Assembly: GCF_013170805.1 (NCBI RefSeq)
Contig: NZ_CP051293.1
Location: 1,680,001 to 1,744,000 of the forward strand
Direction of reading: 5' to 3'
From: Mesorhizobium sp. NZP2077
Lineage (GTDB): Bacteria; Pseudomonadota; Alphaproteobacteria; Rhizobiales; Rhizobiaceae
Length of the DNA stretch: 64,000 bases
The notes beneath the pieces are model-generated. The model saw only the letters and a list, made by a program, of their open reading frames with translations, made no database searches and was not told the origin of the DNA. This document shows positions 54,265 through 62,068 of the stretch, piece after piece. Numbering within the stretch: position 1 is the stretch's first letter; every line of letters begins with the position of its first letter. The translations under genes were made by a program, and so were the position numbers.

Positions 54265-55257
54265 CTATATGTCGAGCGGAAACCGCTGCCGGTAATGATC
54301 GATCACTTCCGGATTGCGCAGGTTGACCGGCAGTTTATTGGCCAGCACCAGCAAGGTTTCCCCTGCCGCGCCGACGCCCATGCGCATCATCGATTCCTCG
54401 GTGATCCCCGCCATATGCGGGGTGATGATGACATTGTCGAAGCCGAAATAGGGATGATTTGCCGGCAGCGGCTGCGTCGAGAAAACGTCGAGTGCTGCGC
54501 CGCCGATGCGGCGTTCCCGCAAGGCCTCGATCAGCGCGTCATCGTCGACTACCGGCCCGCGCGACACGTTGATCAGAAGCGCGTTGGGTTTCATGCGGGC
54601 GATGCGCTCGCGGCTGATCAGGCCGCGCGTCTCCGGCGTCAGCGGGCAGCAGAGCACGATGATGTCGCTTTGCTCGACCAGTGCGTCGATCGACAGGAAG
54701 CCGACTTTTTCGGGCGCCGGCTGCATGCTGCGCGTCGTTGCCACCACTCTCAGGTCGAAGCCGTGCGCGGCGATATGGCCGACGGCCTGGCCGACGGCAC
54801 CGAGGCCGACGATGCCGATGGTCTTGCCGGCAAGTTCGATGTTGGAATTGGCGTGCTCGCGGCCGGCGAGCCAGCCCTTGGCGCGCAGGTCGCGGTCGAC
54901 CCTGCGGAATTGCCGCAACAGCGCAAGTGCGGTGAACATGACATGTTCTGCAACCGAGCGCGCATTGACCGCCGGCACGTTGGCCACCAGAACGCCGGCC
55001 GCGGCCGCTGCTTCCATCGGTATCATGTCGAGCCCGGCGCCATGGCGGATAGCTGCCCGCAGCTTCCAGGCCCCCTCGAACAGTGCCGGTGGCAGCGGCG
55101 CGCGCACGATGACGATGTCGGCGTCCTTAACCTCCCTGGTCAAGGTGGCAGGATCGAGCGCCGATGCGATGACCAGTTGACCAGCGCTAGCCAGCCTGGC
55201 CGAAGCGCGGGGATGCAGCGGATGGGTCGACAGGATCTTCGGCACGGTCTGGGCCAC
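54265..55257 (-). CDS. D-isomer specific 2-hydroxyacid dehydrogenase
   Basis: 330 aa from GTG 55257, which begins two bases after the GntR stop; a longer frame inside the GntR gene is discarded. Rossmann motif GLGAVGQAVG, substrate Arg in VSRGPVVDDD and catalytic His in TPHMAGITEE. Interconverts a 2-hydroxyacid and 2-ketoacid with NAD(P)H. Last gene of the minus-strand catabolic operon; it may finish the conversion of the enolase-superfamily product. Confidence 0.9.
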   Translation of the reverse strand: MAQTVPKILSTHPLHPRASARLASAGQLVIASALDPATLTREVKDADIVIVRAPLPPALFEGAWKLRAAIRHGAGLDMIPMEAAAAAGVLVANVPAVNARSVAEHVMFTALALLRQFRRVDRDLRAKGWLAGREHANSNIELAGKTIGIVGLGAVGQAVGHIAAHGFDLRVVATTRSMQPAPEKVGFLSIDALVEQSDIIVLCCPLTPETRGLISRERIARMKPNALLINVSRGPVVDDDALIEALRERRIGGAALDVFSTQPLPANHPYFGFDNVIITPHMAGITEESMMRMGVGAAGETLLVLANKLPVNLRNPEVIDHYRQRFPLDI

Positions 55258-55259
55258 GG

Positions 55260-55979
55260 TCAGGCCTTTTCGAGCGCGGGGCTTGGCGGCGCAGCCGCCT
55301 TGCCGCCTTCGATCAGGCCCTTCCAATAGCTTTCCGCGCCTTGAAGGTGGGCGCTCATCAGCGCCTGGGCGAGATTGCCGTCGCGGCGCAGCAGCGCCTC
55401 GTAGATCTGCACGTGCTCGGCATGCGAACGCACGCTGCGCTCGGGATCGTTGAAGTAGATCGGCAGGCGCTGCTCCCCCATCAGGTAGTAGACGCTGCAG
55501 ATGTTGTGGAAGACGCTGTTCTTGGTGGCGCGCACGATCTCGAGATGAAACTCGCGGTCTTCCTTGGCGAGGCCTTCGCCGGCGGCGATGCGCTCCTCGG
55601 ATGCCTTGAGGATTTCACGCAGCCGTTCGAAATTCTCCTCGGTGGCGCGCGAGCAGGCAAGTTCGGCCGCCTTGATCTCATGGATCTTGCGCAGCTCGAC
55701 CGTTTCATAGATCTGCAAGGGATCAAGCGGCAGGCCGGCGCGCGCGAATAGCGCCAGCGCCTCGACGCTCGCCTGCTTGGTGTCGATGTAGATCCCCGAC
55801 TTGGCCCGGCGTTCGACGATGCGCATGGCTTCCAGAATGGCCAGCGCCTCGCGGATCTGGCCGCGGCTGACGCCGAAATGCTCCGCCAGCTCACGCTCCG
55901 ACGGCGTGCGACCGGTCTCGCTGTCCGAGTGGGAGAACAGGTAGGCGGCGAGTTCGGCGAGGAGGTTCTTTTCTTTCAT
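55260..55979 (-). CDS. GntR family regulator (FCD subfamily)
   Basis: 239 aa from ATG 55979; a TTG at 55985 overlapping the upstream stop would add two residues. N-terminal winged helix (TPSERELAEHFGVSRGQIREALAILEAMRIVERR) and FCD domain (YETVELRKIHEIKAAELACSRA, DREFHLEIVRATKN, HLQGAESYWKG). Probably senses a sugar acid. It sits inside the operon whose promoter region (58099-58499) has two TGGT-N3-ACCA palindromes, the type this subfamily binds, so autoregulation is likely. Confidence 0.9.
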   Translation of the reverse strand: MKEKNLLAELAAYLFSHSDSETGRTPSERELAEHFGVSRGQIREALAILEAMRIVERRAKSGIYIDTKQASVEALALFARAGLPLDPLQIYETVELRKIHEIKAAELACSRATEENFERLREILKASEERIAAGEGLAKEDREFHLEIVRATKNSVFHNICSVYYLMGEQRLPIYFNDPERSVRSHAEHVQIYEALLRRDGNLAQALMSAHLQGAESYWKGLIEGGKAAAPPSPALEKA

Positions 55980-55981
55980 CG

Positions 55982-57151
55982 TCAACTGCGTTGCGCGTGC
56001 GCCTCCAGGAATCGCTCAGAAATGGTGAATCCCAATCCGGGCTTTTCCGGGATCGCTATCATACCGTCCTTTGCTTCGACAGTCTCTTCGACCAGATCGT
56101 GGATCATCGGGTTGGCCCCGAGCGAATATTCGACCGTGAAACTCGACGGCGAGGCGGCGCAGACATGCAGTCCGGCGAAGAAACAGGGGGCGCCCGCCCA
56201 CAAATGCGGGGCAAAGCGCAGATTGAAAGCGCTGGCGATGGTGCCGATCTTCATCGCCTCGCTGATGCCGCCACAGAAGGCAGGATCGGGCTGGAAGATA
56301 TCGGCCGCTTTCAGCACCGCGAGGTCGCGGAAGGCATAGCGCGTTGCCTCGCTTTCGCCGGTGGCGATCGGCACGGCGCCGGAGGCGCGCACTTCGGCCA
56401 TGCCCGGCTTGTCGTCGGCGATCACAGGCTCCTCGAACCAGGCGAGATCGAGGTCGTTGACGAGATGGATGAAGCGCTTGGCTTCGGCAACCGTATAGGT
56501 GCCGTGGGCGTCGACCATCAGCTCGACATCGGGGCCGAGCGCCTGGCGCGCGGCGCGGACACGGGCGGCGGAAATGTGGGCTGCCCCATCCATGGCGCCG
56601 ACCCGCATCTTCAACGCCTTGAAGCCGCCCCTGGCGATGTAGGATTTCAGTTGTTCGCCGATCGCATCGGCGGATGCCCAGCCGCCGGAGGCATAGGCCT
56701 GCATGCGGTCGAGCTTGCGGCCGCCGAGCAGACGCCAGACCGGCACGCCAAGCGATTTCCCCAAAATATCCCAGAGCGCGATGTCGACTGCGCTGATGGC
56801 GGCGATGCTCATGCCGCGCCGCGCCAGTTGCGGCATGGCATGGCCGGCGCGCGCGGCACTGTCGTGGCGCACGCCGTTGTAGAGCATCTCCCAGATGATG
56901 CCGATGTCGGCCGGGTCGCGGCCGATCAGCTGCGGGCCGATCTCGTGGTTGAGCATATGGACGAGCGCGCCGTAGCTGCCGGCACTGCCGGCGGCGTTCT
57001 TGCCTTCGCCCCAGCCGACCAGCCCGTCATCGGTTTCCATGCGCAGGATGGCGGCGTCGAAGGTCGTCACCTGGCCGAAGTCGCTGCGATGTTGCTTCGC
57101 GGCTTCGATCGGGATGCGGACCCACCAGGCTTGGACGGTCTTGATGCGCAT
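55982..57151 (-). CDS. Enolase-superfamily enzyme (mandelate racemase/muconate lactonizing group)
   Basis: 389 aa. Barrel motifs: GGFKALKMRVG (base region), metal ligands Asp in LMVDAHGTY, Glu in LAWFEEP and Glu in IATGES, then FQPDPAFCGG and a C-terminal capping segment. This group includes sugar-acid dehydratases, cycloisomerases and racemases. With a 2-hydroxyacid dehydrogenase and a GntR regulator downstream, dehydration of a sugar acid is the likeliest role. The exact substrate cannot be read from sequence. Confidence 0.9.
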   Translation of the reverse strand: MRIKTVQAWWVRIPIEAAKQHRSDFGQVTTFDAAILRMETDDGLVGWGEGKNAAGSAGSYGALVHMLNHEIGPQLIGRDPADIGIIWEMLYNGVRHDSAARAGHAMPQLARRGMSIAAISAVDIALWDILGKSLGVPVWRLLGGRKLDRMQAYASGGWASADAIGEQLKSYIARGGFKALKMRVGAMDGAAHISAARVRAARQALGPDVELMVDAHGTYTVAEAKRFIHLVNDLDLAWFEEPVIADDKPGMAEVRASGAVPIATGESEATRYAFRDLAVLKAADIFQPDPAFCGGISEAMKIGTIASAFNLRFAPHLWAGAPCFFAGLHVCAASPSSFTVEYSLGANPMIHDLVEETVEAKDGMIAIPEKPGLGFTISERFLEAHAQRS

Positions 57152-57210
57152 GTCTTTCCCCAGCCCTGCCGCCGGTCAAGGCGGAAGGGCAAATTGCCAG
57201 AAGCAGTCGA

Positions 57211-58098
57211 CTACTTGATCAGCGGCAGCAACGTTTCGGCAGTGATGCGCATCTGGTCGGTGTAGAATTTTTCGGTCAGCACGCTGGAGCCGTGATCCTG
57301 GATGAACTTCAGCTGCTCGGGCGAGATATCGACCGGGTGGCGCTCGACCATTTCGGGGTAGGGTGCTGCCGGCGTGCGGTCGACCGGGGCGACGAATTCG
57401 TTAGTCAGCGCGCCGTCGTAGCCGACTTCCTTCAAGGTGGCGACGATTCTGGGCCAGTCGATCTGGCCAAGGCCGGCGGCGAAGCGGTTGTTGTCGGCGA
57501 CATGGAAGTCGAAGAGCCGCTTCCCGACCTGACGGATGGCGTCATGGACGTTAAATTCTTCCATGTGGATGTGGTAGGCGTCGAGGCAGACACCGCATTC
57601 GGGGCTGACGGCGTCGGCCAGCGCCAGCGCCTGGGCGCCGCGATTGAACAGATAGGTCTCGAAGCGGTTGAGCGGCTCGACGGCGATCTTGACGCCGACC
57701 TTCTTGGCATGGGTGAAGCACTCGCGGGTCGCGTCGACCACCCACTTCCATTCCTCTTCCTCGGTACCGTCCGGCACCACCTTGCCGACTGTCGCTGGGA
57801 CGAGCGTGATGATCTCGCCATCAAGTTCGCTGACCATGGTCAGCACGTCCTTGACGTATTGAACCGAGCGCTCGCGCTGGCCCTGGTTTTTTGCGGCAAG
57901 GTTGCGCTCGCCCAGCATCAAGGTCACCGCGCCCCAGCAACGGATGCCATGCTCCTTCAAGAGTGCCCGCGTCTCCTTGGTCTTGTACTGCTCGGGCTCG
58001 CCGGAAATCTCGATCGACTCATAGCCGAACTTCTTGATGCGCTTGAGCGTCGTCTCCAAGGGCTCCGCGCGCATCCAGTTGTGCGTCGAAAGATGCAT
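57211..58098 (-). CDS. Sugar phosphate isomerase/epimerase-like TIM barrel (first)
   Basis: 295 aa AP_endonuc_2 (xylose isomerase-like) barrel. Candidate metal ligands are Glu in AVEPLNRFE, Asp and His in CLDAYHIHMEE, His in DFHVADNNR and Glu in LTNEF. ATG 58098 with GGGAAGGAC upstream. First gene of the minus-strand operon and divergent from two related barrels on the plus strand. Probably a ketose epimerase or hydroxypyruvate-isomerase-like enzyme. Confidence 0.88.
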   Translation of the reverse strand: MHLSTHNWMRAEPLETTLKRIKKFGYESIEISGEPEQYKTKETRALLKEHGIRCWGAVTLMLGERNLAAKNQGQRERSVQYVKDVLTMVSELDGEIITLVPATVGKVVPDGTEEEEWKWVVDATRECFTHAKKVGVKIAVEPLNRFETYLFNRGAQALALADAVSPECGVCLDAYHIHMEEFNVHDAIRQVGKRLFDFHVADNNRFAAGLGQIDWPRIVATLKEVGYDGALTNEFVAPVDRTPAAPYPEMVERHPVDISPEQLKFIQDHGSSVLTEKFYTDQMRITAETLLPLIK

Positions 58099-58201
58099 GG
58101 TCTGTCCTTCCCAAATTCGTCCGTATGGTTTGCCTGCGACATGCATCGCCGAAAGGCGAGGCAAGGGTTCCTCCCCAAGGCATCCCCAGCCTTTTCCTGC
58201 A

Positions 58202-58218
58202 AACTGGTTAGACCAATT
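58202..58218. promoter_or_regulatory. TGGY-N3-ACCA palindrome, first copy (58-kb region)
   Basis: AACTGGTTAGACCAATT, 104 bp upstream of the minus-strand operon start. In the 401-bp divergent gap 58099-58499, which contains no convincing gene. Confidence 0.6.
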
Positions 58219-58381
58219 GGGCCTGAAGCGAGGTCTACAGCAAATTCCAGGGGACGGCAAGAAGCGCGGCAAGGCAACTTTTTATGCGAATTATTTCGTT
58301 GATTATATTGCGATATATGCCGATACTTCGGGCGTTACGAGGGCTTTGCCGGTGCATCGTCAGGCTTGACCAAATTCCCCT

Positions 58382-58399
58382 ATTTGGTAATACCAGAAT
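58382..58399. promoter_or_regulatory. TGGY-N3-ACCA palindrome, second copy (58-kb region)
   Basis: ATTTGGTAATACCAGAAT, 100 bp before the plus-strand operon start. Core identical to the 40339-40351 copy. Confidence 0.6.
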
Positions 58400-58499
58400 G
58401 GCAGTGCCTGCAAAGCGCCCGGTGCGAAAAGAGCAAAATGGCTGGCCCTGCTTCCAATCGGCGCTATGCTTGGTCAAGACACAACGATGGAGGATGCCG

Positions 58500-59555
58500 A
58501 TGCCGACGACAATGAAGGGCCCTGGACTGTTTCTGGCGCAGTTCGCGGGTGACACAGCGCCATTCAATTCGCTGGCCTCGATCACCAAATGGGCCGCCGG
58601 TCTCGGCTACAAGGGCGTGCAGATCCCGACCTGGGATGCGCGCCTGTTCGACCTCAAGAAGGCGGCCTCTTCCAAGACCTATTGCGACGAGGTGAAGGGC
58701 ATCTGTGCCGATGCCGGCGTCGAGATCACCGAATTGTCGACGCATTTGCAGGGGCAGTTGGTGGCGGTGCACCCGGCCTACGACGCGCAGATGGATGGCT
58801 TCGCGCCCGCCTCGGTCCACAACAACCCAAAGGCGCGGCAGAAATGGGCGGTCGAACAGATGAAGTTCGGCGCCAAGGCGTCGCGCAATCTGGGGCTGAA
58901 TGCTTCGGTGTCGTTCACGGGATCGCTGGCTTTCCCTTACCTCTATCCCTTCCCGCAGCGGCCGGCCGGACTGATCGAGGAGGCCTTTGGCGAACTCGGC
59001 AAGCGCTGGAAGCCGATCCTCGATGTCTATGAGGACAATGGCGTCGATGTCGGCTACGAAATTCACCCCTCTGAGGACGTGTTCGACGGCGCCACGTTCG
59101 AAATGTTCCTCGAGGCGGTCGGCGGCCACAAACGCTGCAACATCAATTACGACCCCTCACACTTCCTCTTGCAGCAGCTCGATTATCTCGAATTCATCGA
59201 CATCTATCACGCGCGCATCAAGGCCTTCCACGTCAAGGACGCCGAGTTCAACCCGACCGGGCGGCAAGGCGTCTATTCCGGCTATCAGAGCTGGACCAAC
59301 CGGGCCGGCCGCTTCCGTTCGCTCGGCGACGGGCAGGTGGATTTCGGTGGCATCTTCTCCAAGCTGACGCAGTACAATTACGATTCCTGGGCGGTGCTGG
59401 AATGGGAGTGCTGCCTGAAGCATCCCGAAGACGGCGCGGCCGAAGGGGCGCCTTTCATCCAGCATCACATCATCCGCGTGACGGAAAGGGCATTCGACGA
59501 TTTTGCTAGCGGCACCACGGACAAGAAGCTGCTGCGCGCGATGATGGGTATCTAG
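58500..59555 (+). CDS. Sugar phosphate isomerase/epimerase-like TIM barrel (second)
   Basis: 351 aa. ATG 58500 preferred over ATG 58494 because GGAGG at 58489-58493 is correctly spaced. Metal ligands suggested by GYEIHPSE (Glu), NYDPSHF (Asp, His), FHVKDAE (His) and LEWECC (Glu). Longer than the other two barrels and followed by a Gfo/Idh/MocA dehydrogenase. This pairing is known from 3-keto-glycoside chemistry, where the dehydrogenase oxidises C3 and the barrel eliminates or epimerises. Confidence 0.88.
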   Translation: MPTTMKGPGLFLAQFAGDTAPFNSLASITKWAAGLGYKGVQIPTWDARLFDLKKAASSKTYCDEVKGICADAGVEITELSTHLQGQLVAVHPAYDAQMDGFAPASVHNNPKARQKWAVEQMKFGAKASRNLGLNASVSFTGSLAFPYLYPFPQRPAGLIEEAFGELGKRWKPILDVYEDNGVDVGYEIHPSEDVFDGATFEMFLEAVGGHKRCNINYDPSHFLLQQLDYLEFIDIYHARIKAFHVKDAEFNPTGRQGVYSGYQSWTNRAGRFRSLGDGQVDFGGIFSKLTQYNYDSWAVLEWECCLKHPEDGAAEGAPFIQHHIIRVTERAFDDFASGTTDKKLLRAMMGI

Positions 59556-59563
59556 CGCTGCTT

Positions 59564-59683
59564 TCCCTCCCCCTCGAGGGAGGGTGGCCCGAAGGGCCGG
59601 GTGGGGTCGGTTCAGGCCGAGCTCTGCCTCTACGACCCCACCCGATCCGCTGCGCGGATCGACCTCCCCTCAAGGGGAGGTGA
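59564..59683. repeat. Palindromic intergenic repeat (RIME-like), second type
   Basis: About 120 bp containing CCCTCGAGGGAGGGTGG, GGCCCGAAGGGCC, GTGGGGTCG mirrored by CGACCCCAC, GATCCGCTGCGCGGATC, and CTCCCCTCAAGGGGAG. Multiple nested palindromes, typical of rhizobial mosaic elements. Lies in the gap between the barrel gene and the Gfo/Idh gene. Confidence 0.75.
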
Positions 59684-59704
59684 GCAACAGCCAGGAGAAA
59701 AGAC

Positions 59705-60892
59705 ATGGTCGGCGCATCGAAGTCGGAAACGGGAGGCGGCCCGATCCGCTACGGCATGGTCGGCGGCGGGCAGGGCGCCTTCATCGGCGCGGTGCACCGC
59801 ATTGCGGCGCGCCTGGACAACGATTTCGTGCTGGTCGCCGGCGCGCTGTCGGCAAATCCCGAGCGGGCCAAGGCATCGGCTGCCGAACTCGGGCTTGATC
59901 CGGACCGGAGCTACGCCTCCTATGCCGAGATGGCCAAGGCCGAGGCCAAGCGCCCCGACGGCATCGAGGCGGTGGCGATCGTCACGCCGAACAATGTGCA
60001 TGTGCCGGCGGCGAAGGCCTTCCTCGAGGCCGGCATCCATGTGATCTGCGACAAGCCGCTGGCAACGACGCTGGCGGAGGCGAAGAAGCTCGCCGCTGTG
60101 GTCGAGAAGACCGGCAAGGTGTTCGTGCTCACTCACAACTACACCGCCTATCCGATGGTGCGTCAGGCGCGCGAAATGGTGGCCAAGGGCGTGCTCGGCG
60201 ATATCCGCATCGTGCAGTCCGAATATCCGCAGGACTGGTTGACCGAGGATCTCGCCGCCACCGGCCAGAAGCAGGCCTCGTGGCGTGGCGATCCCAAGCA
60301 GGCGGGTGCGGGCGGCGCGTTGGGCGACATCGGCACGCATGCCTACAATCTCGCCCGCTTCGTCTCGGGGCTGGAGCTCGATTCGCTTTCGGCCGATCTC
60401 GATGCCTTCGTGCGGGGGCGGCTGCTCGACGACAATGTCAACGTCATGCTGCGCTTCAAGCCCACCGGCAAGACGCATCCGGCCAAGGGCATGATCTGGG
60501 CGAGCCAGGTGGCGCCCGGGCACGAGAACGGGCTGAAGCTGCGCATCTATGGCTCGAAGGGCGGGCTGGAATGGGTTCAGGCCGATCCGAACTATCTCTG
60601 GTACACGCCATTCGGTCAGCCCAAGCAATTGATCACCCGCAACGGTGCCGGCGCGCTGCCAGTGGCGGGCCGTGTCAGCCGCGTGCCGTCAGGCCATCCC
60701 GAGGGTTATCTCGAAGGTTTCGCCAACATCTATCAGGAGGCCGCACGCGCCATCCGCGCTGCGCGCAAGAAGGGTGGCAAGCCGGCAAAGGATGTCGTCT
60801 TCCCAACCATCCAGGACGGCGTCGAAGGCATGGCCTTCATCGAGGCCTGCGTGAAGTCATCGAAGAAGAATGGAGCGTGGACGAAGCTCTAG
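59705..60892 (+). CDS. Gfo/Idh/MocA family oxidoreductase
   Basis: 395 aa. N-terminal NAD(P) motif GMVGGGQGAFIGAVH (residues 19-33), VAIVTPNNVHVPAAKA, CDKPLATTLAEAKKLA with the conserved Lys, and the C-terminal substrate domain with AGGALGDIGTHAYNLARF (conserved Asp and His). Oxidises a sugar or cyclitol hydroxyl. Second gene of a plus-strand operon between two xylose-isomerase-like barrels. Confidence 0.92.
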   Translation: MVGASKSETGGGPIRYGMVGGGQGAFIGAVHRIAARLDNDFVLVAGALSANPERAKASAAELGLDPDRSYASYAEMAKAEAKRPDGIEAVAIVTPNNVHVPAAKAFLEAGIHVICDKPLATTLAEAKKLAAVVEKTGKVFVLTHNYTAYPMVRQAREMVAKGVLGDIRIVQSEYPQDWLTEDLAATGQKQASWRGDPKQAGAGGALGDIGTHAYNLARFVSGLELDSLSADLDAFVRGRLLDDNVNVMLRFKPTGKTHPAKGMIWASQVAPGHENGLKLRIYGSKGGLEWVQADPNYLWYTPFGQPKQLITRNGAGALPVAGRVSRVPSGHPEGYLEGFANIYQEAARAIRAARKKGGKPAKDVVFPTIQDGVEGMAFIEACVKSSKKNGAWTKL

Positions 60893-60912
60893 TCGCGCGG
60901 CGGGTAACGAAG

Positions 60913-61056
60913 ACCCCCTCACCCGGATTGCCAGCCGAATTGCGAAGGGGCAATTCGGGGCAATCCGACCTCTCCCCGAGGGGAGAGGAGGCGCCGACGC
61001 TAAACCTCTTCTCCCCTCGGGGAGAAGGTGGCCGCGAAGCGGCCGGATGAGGGGGA
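60913..61056. repeat. RIME/REP-like palindromic intergenic repeat, copy 2
   Basis: CCCCCTCACCCGG at the left and CCGGATGAGGGGG at the right are complementary ends. Internal palindromes are CTCTCCCCGAGGGGAGAG, TCTCCCCTCGGGGAGA and GGCCGCGAAGCGGCC. Bases 60948-60991 match 36646-36689 almost exactly. Confidence 0.8.
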
Positions 61057-61115
61057 GTTTGCGCGGAGTTGGCGGGGACAGCCAAAACGCGGGATCAAAT
61101 GGGGGAGGGACGTCG

Positions 61116-61967
61116 ATGAAAATCGGCATGTGCATGTTATTGTGGACGACAACGGTGTCGAAGAAGCACGAGAAGCTGCTTCGCGACATCAAGGCGACGG
61201 GCTTCGACGGCGTCGAGATACCGATCTTCGCCGGCACGCCCGACGACTACAAAAAACTCGGCGCCCTGCTCGACCGCATCGGCCTGGAGCGGACCGCGGT
61301 CTCGGCGATGGGTGATCCGGCAATGAACCTGATCTCGCCGGATACCGCCACCCGCAAGGCCGGTGTCGAGTACATGAAATGGGCTGTCGATTGCGCCGAT
61401 GCGCTTGGCGCCAGGACGCTGAGCGGGCCGCTGCACTCGACGCTCGGCGCCTTCTCCGGCTCTGGGCCGACACCCGCCGAGAAGAACCGTTCCGTCGCCT
61501 CGCAGCGCACCATCGGCGACCATGCCGGCAAGCGGAACGTCACCATCGGGCTGGAGGCGCTGAACCGCTTCGAATGTTATCTTTTCAACACGATGGCTGA
61601 TCTGTCGGAGCATATCGATGCCATCGGCCGGCCGCACATCAAGGCGATGTACGACACGTTCCACGCCAATATCGAGGAGGCCGACCCGATCGGCGCCTAT
61701 ACGAAGCACCGCAGGAATGTCGTGCACATCCACATATCGGAGAACGACCGTGGCGTGCCTGGGCGCGGCAACATCCCATGGGCGGAGACGTTCGCGGCGA
61801 TCCGCAAGAGCGGCTATGATGACTGGCTGACCATTGAGTCGTTTGGCCGGTCGCTGAAAGATCTGGCGGCGGCGACCAAGGTGTGGCGCGATTTTTCGGA
61901 AACGCCGGAAGCGGTTTATCGGGACGGCTATAGGCATATTAGGAATGGGTGGAAGGCTGCCGCGTAG
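61116..61967 (+). CDS. Sugar phosphate isomerase/epimerase-like TIM barrel (third; ketose 3-epimerase-like)
   Basis: 283 aa. ATG 61116 with GGGAGGGA upstream; a longer frame crosses the REP and is rejected. Ligand segments: GLEALNRFECYLFNT (Glu), MYDTFHANIEE (Asp, His), HIHISENDRGVPGRG (His) and LTIESFG (Glu), close to tagatose/psicose 3-epimerases. Third gene of the plus-strand cluster. Confidence 0.88.
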   Translation: MKIGMCMLLWTTTVSKKHEKLLRDIKATGFDGVEIPIFAGTPDDYKKLGALLDRIGLERTAVSAMGDPAMNLISPDTATRKAGVEYMKWAVDCADALGARTLSGPLHSTLGAFSGSGPTPAEKNRSVASQRTIGDHAGKRNVTIGLEALNRFECYLFNTMADLSEHIDAIGRPHIKAMYDTFHANIEEADPIGAYTKHRRNVVHIHISENDRGVPGRGNIPWAETFAAIRKSGYDDWLTIESFGRSLKDLAAATKVWRDFSETPEAVYRDGYRHIRNGWKAAA

Positions 61968-61974
61968 GCCTTCC

Positions 61975-62037
61975 CTTCGTCATCCTCGGGTCTGCGCCGC
62001 GTCGCTTCGCTCCTTGCTTCGCCCGTGGATGACGAAG
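61975..62037. repeat. REP-type inverted repeat, probable bidirectional terminator
   Basis: Perfect 11-bp arms CTTCGTCATCC and GGATGACGAAG, with further palindromic sequence (GCGTCGCTTCGC) inside. Placed exactly between two convergent genes. Confidence 0.7.
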
Positions 62038-62068
62038 ACGCGAGGGGTGGCCGCTGGCGCTAAGCCGA

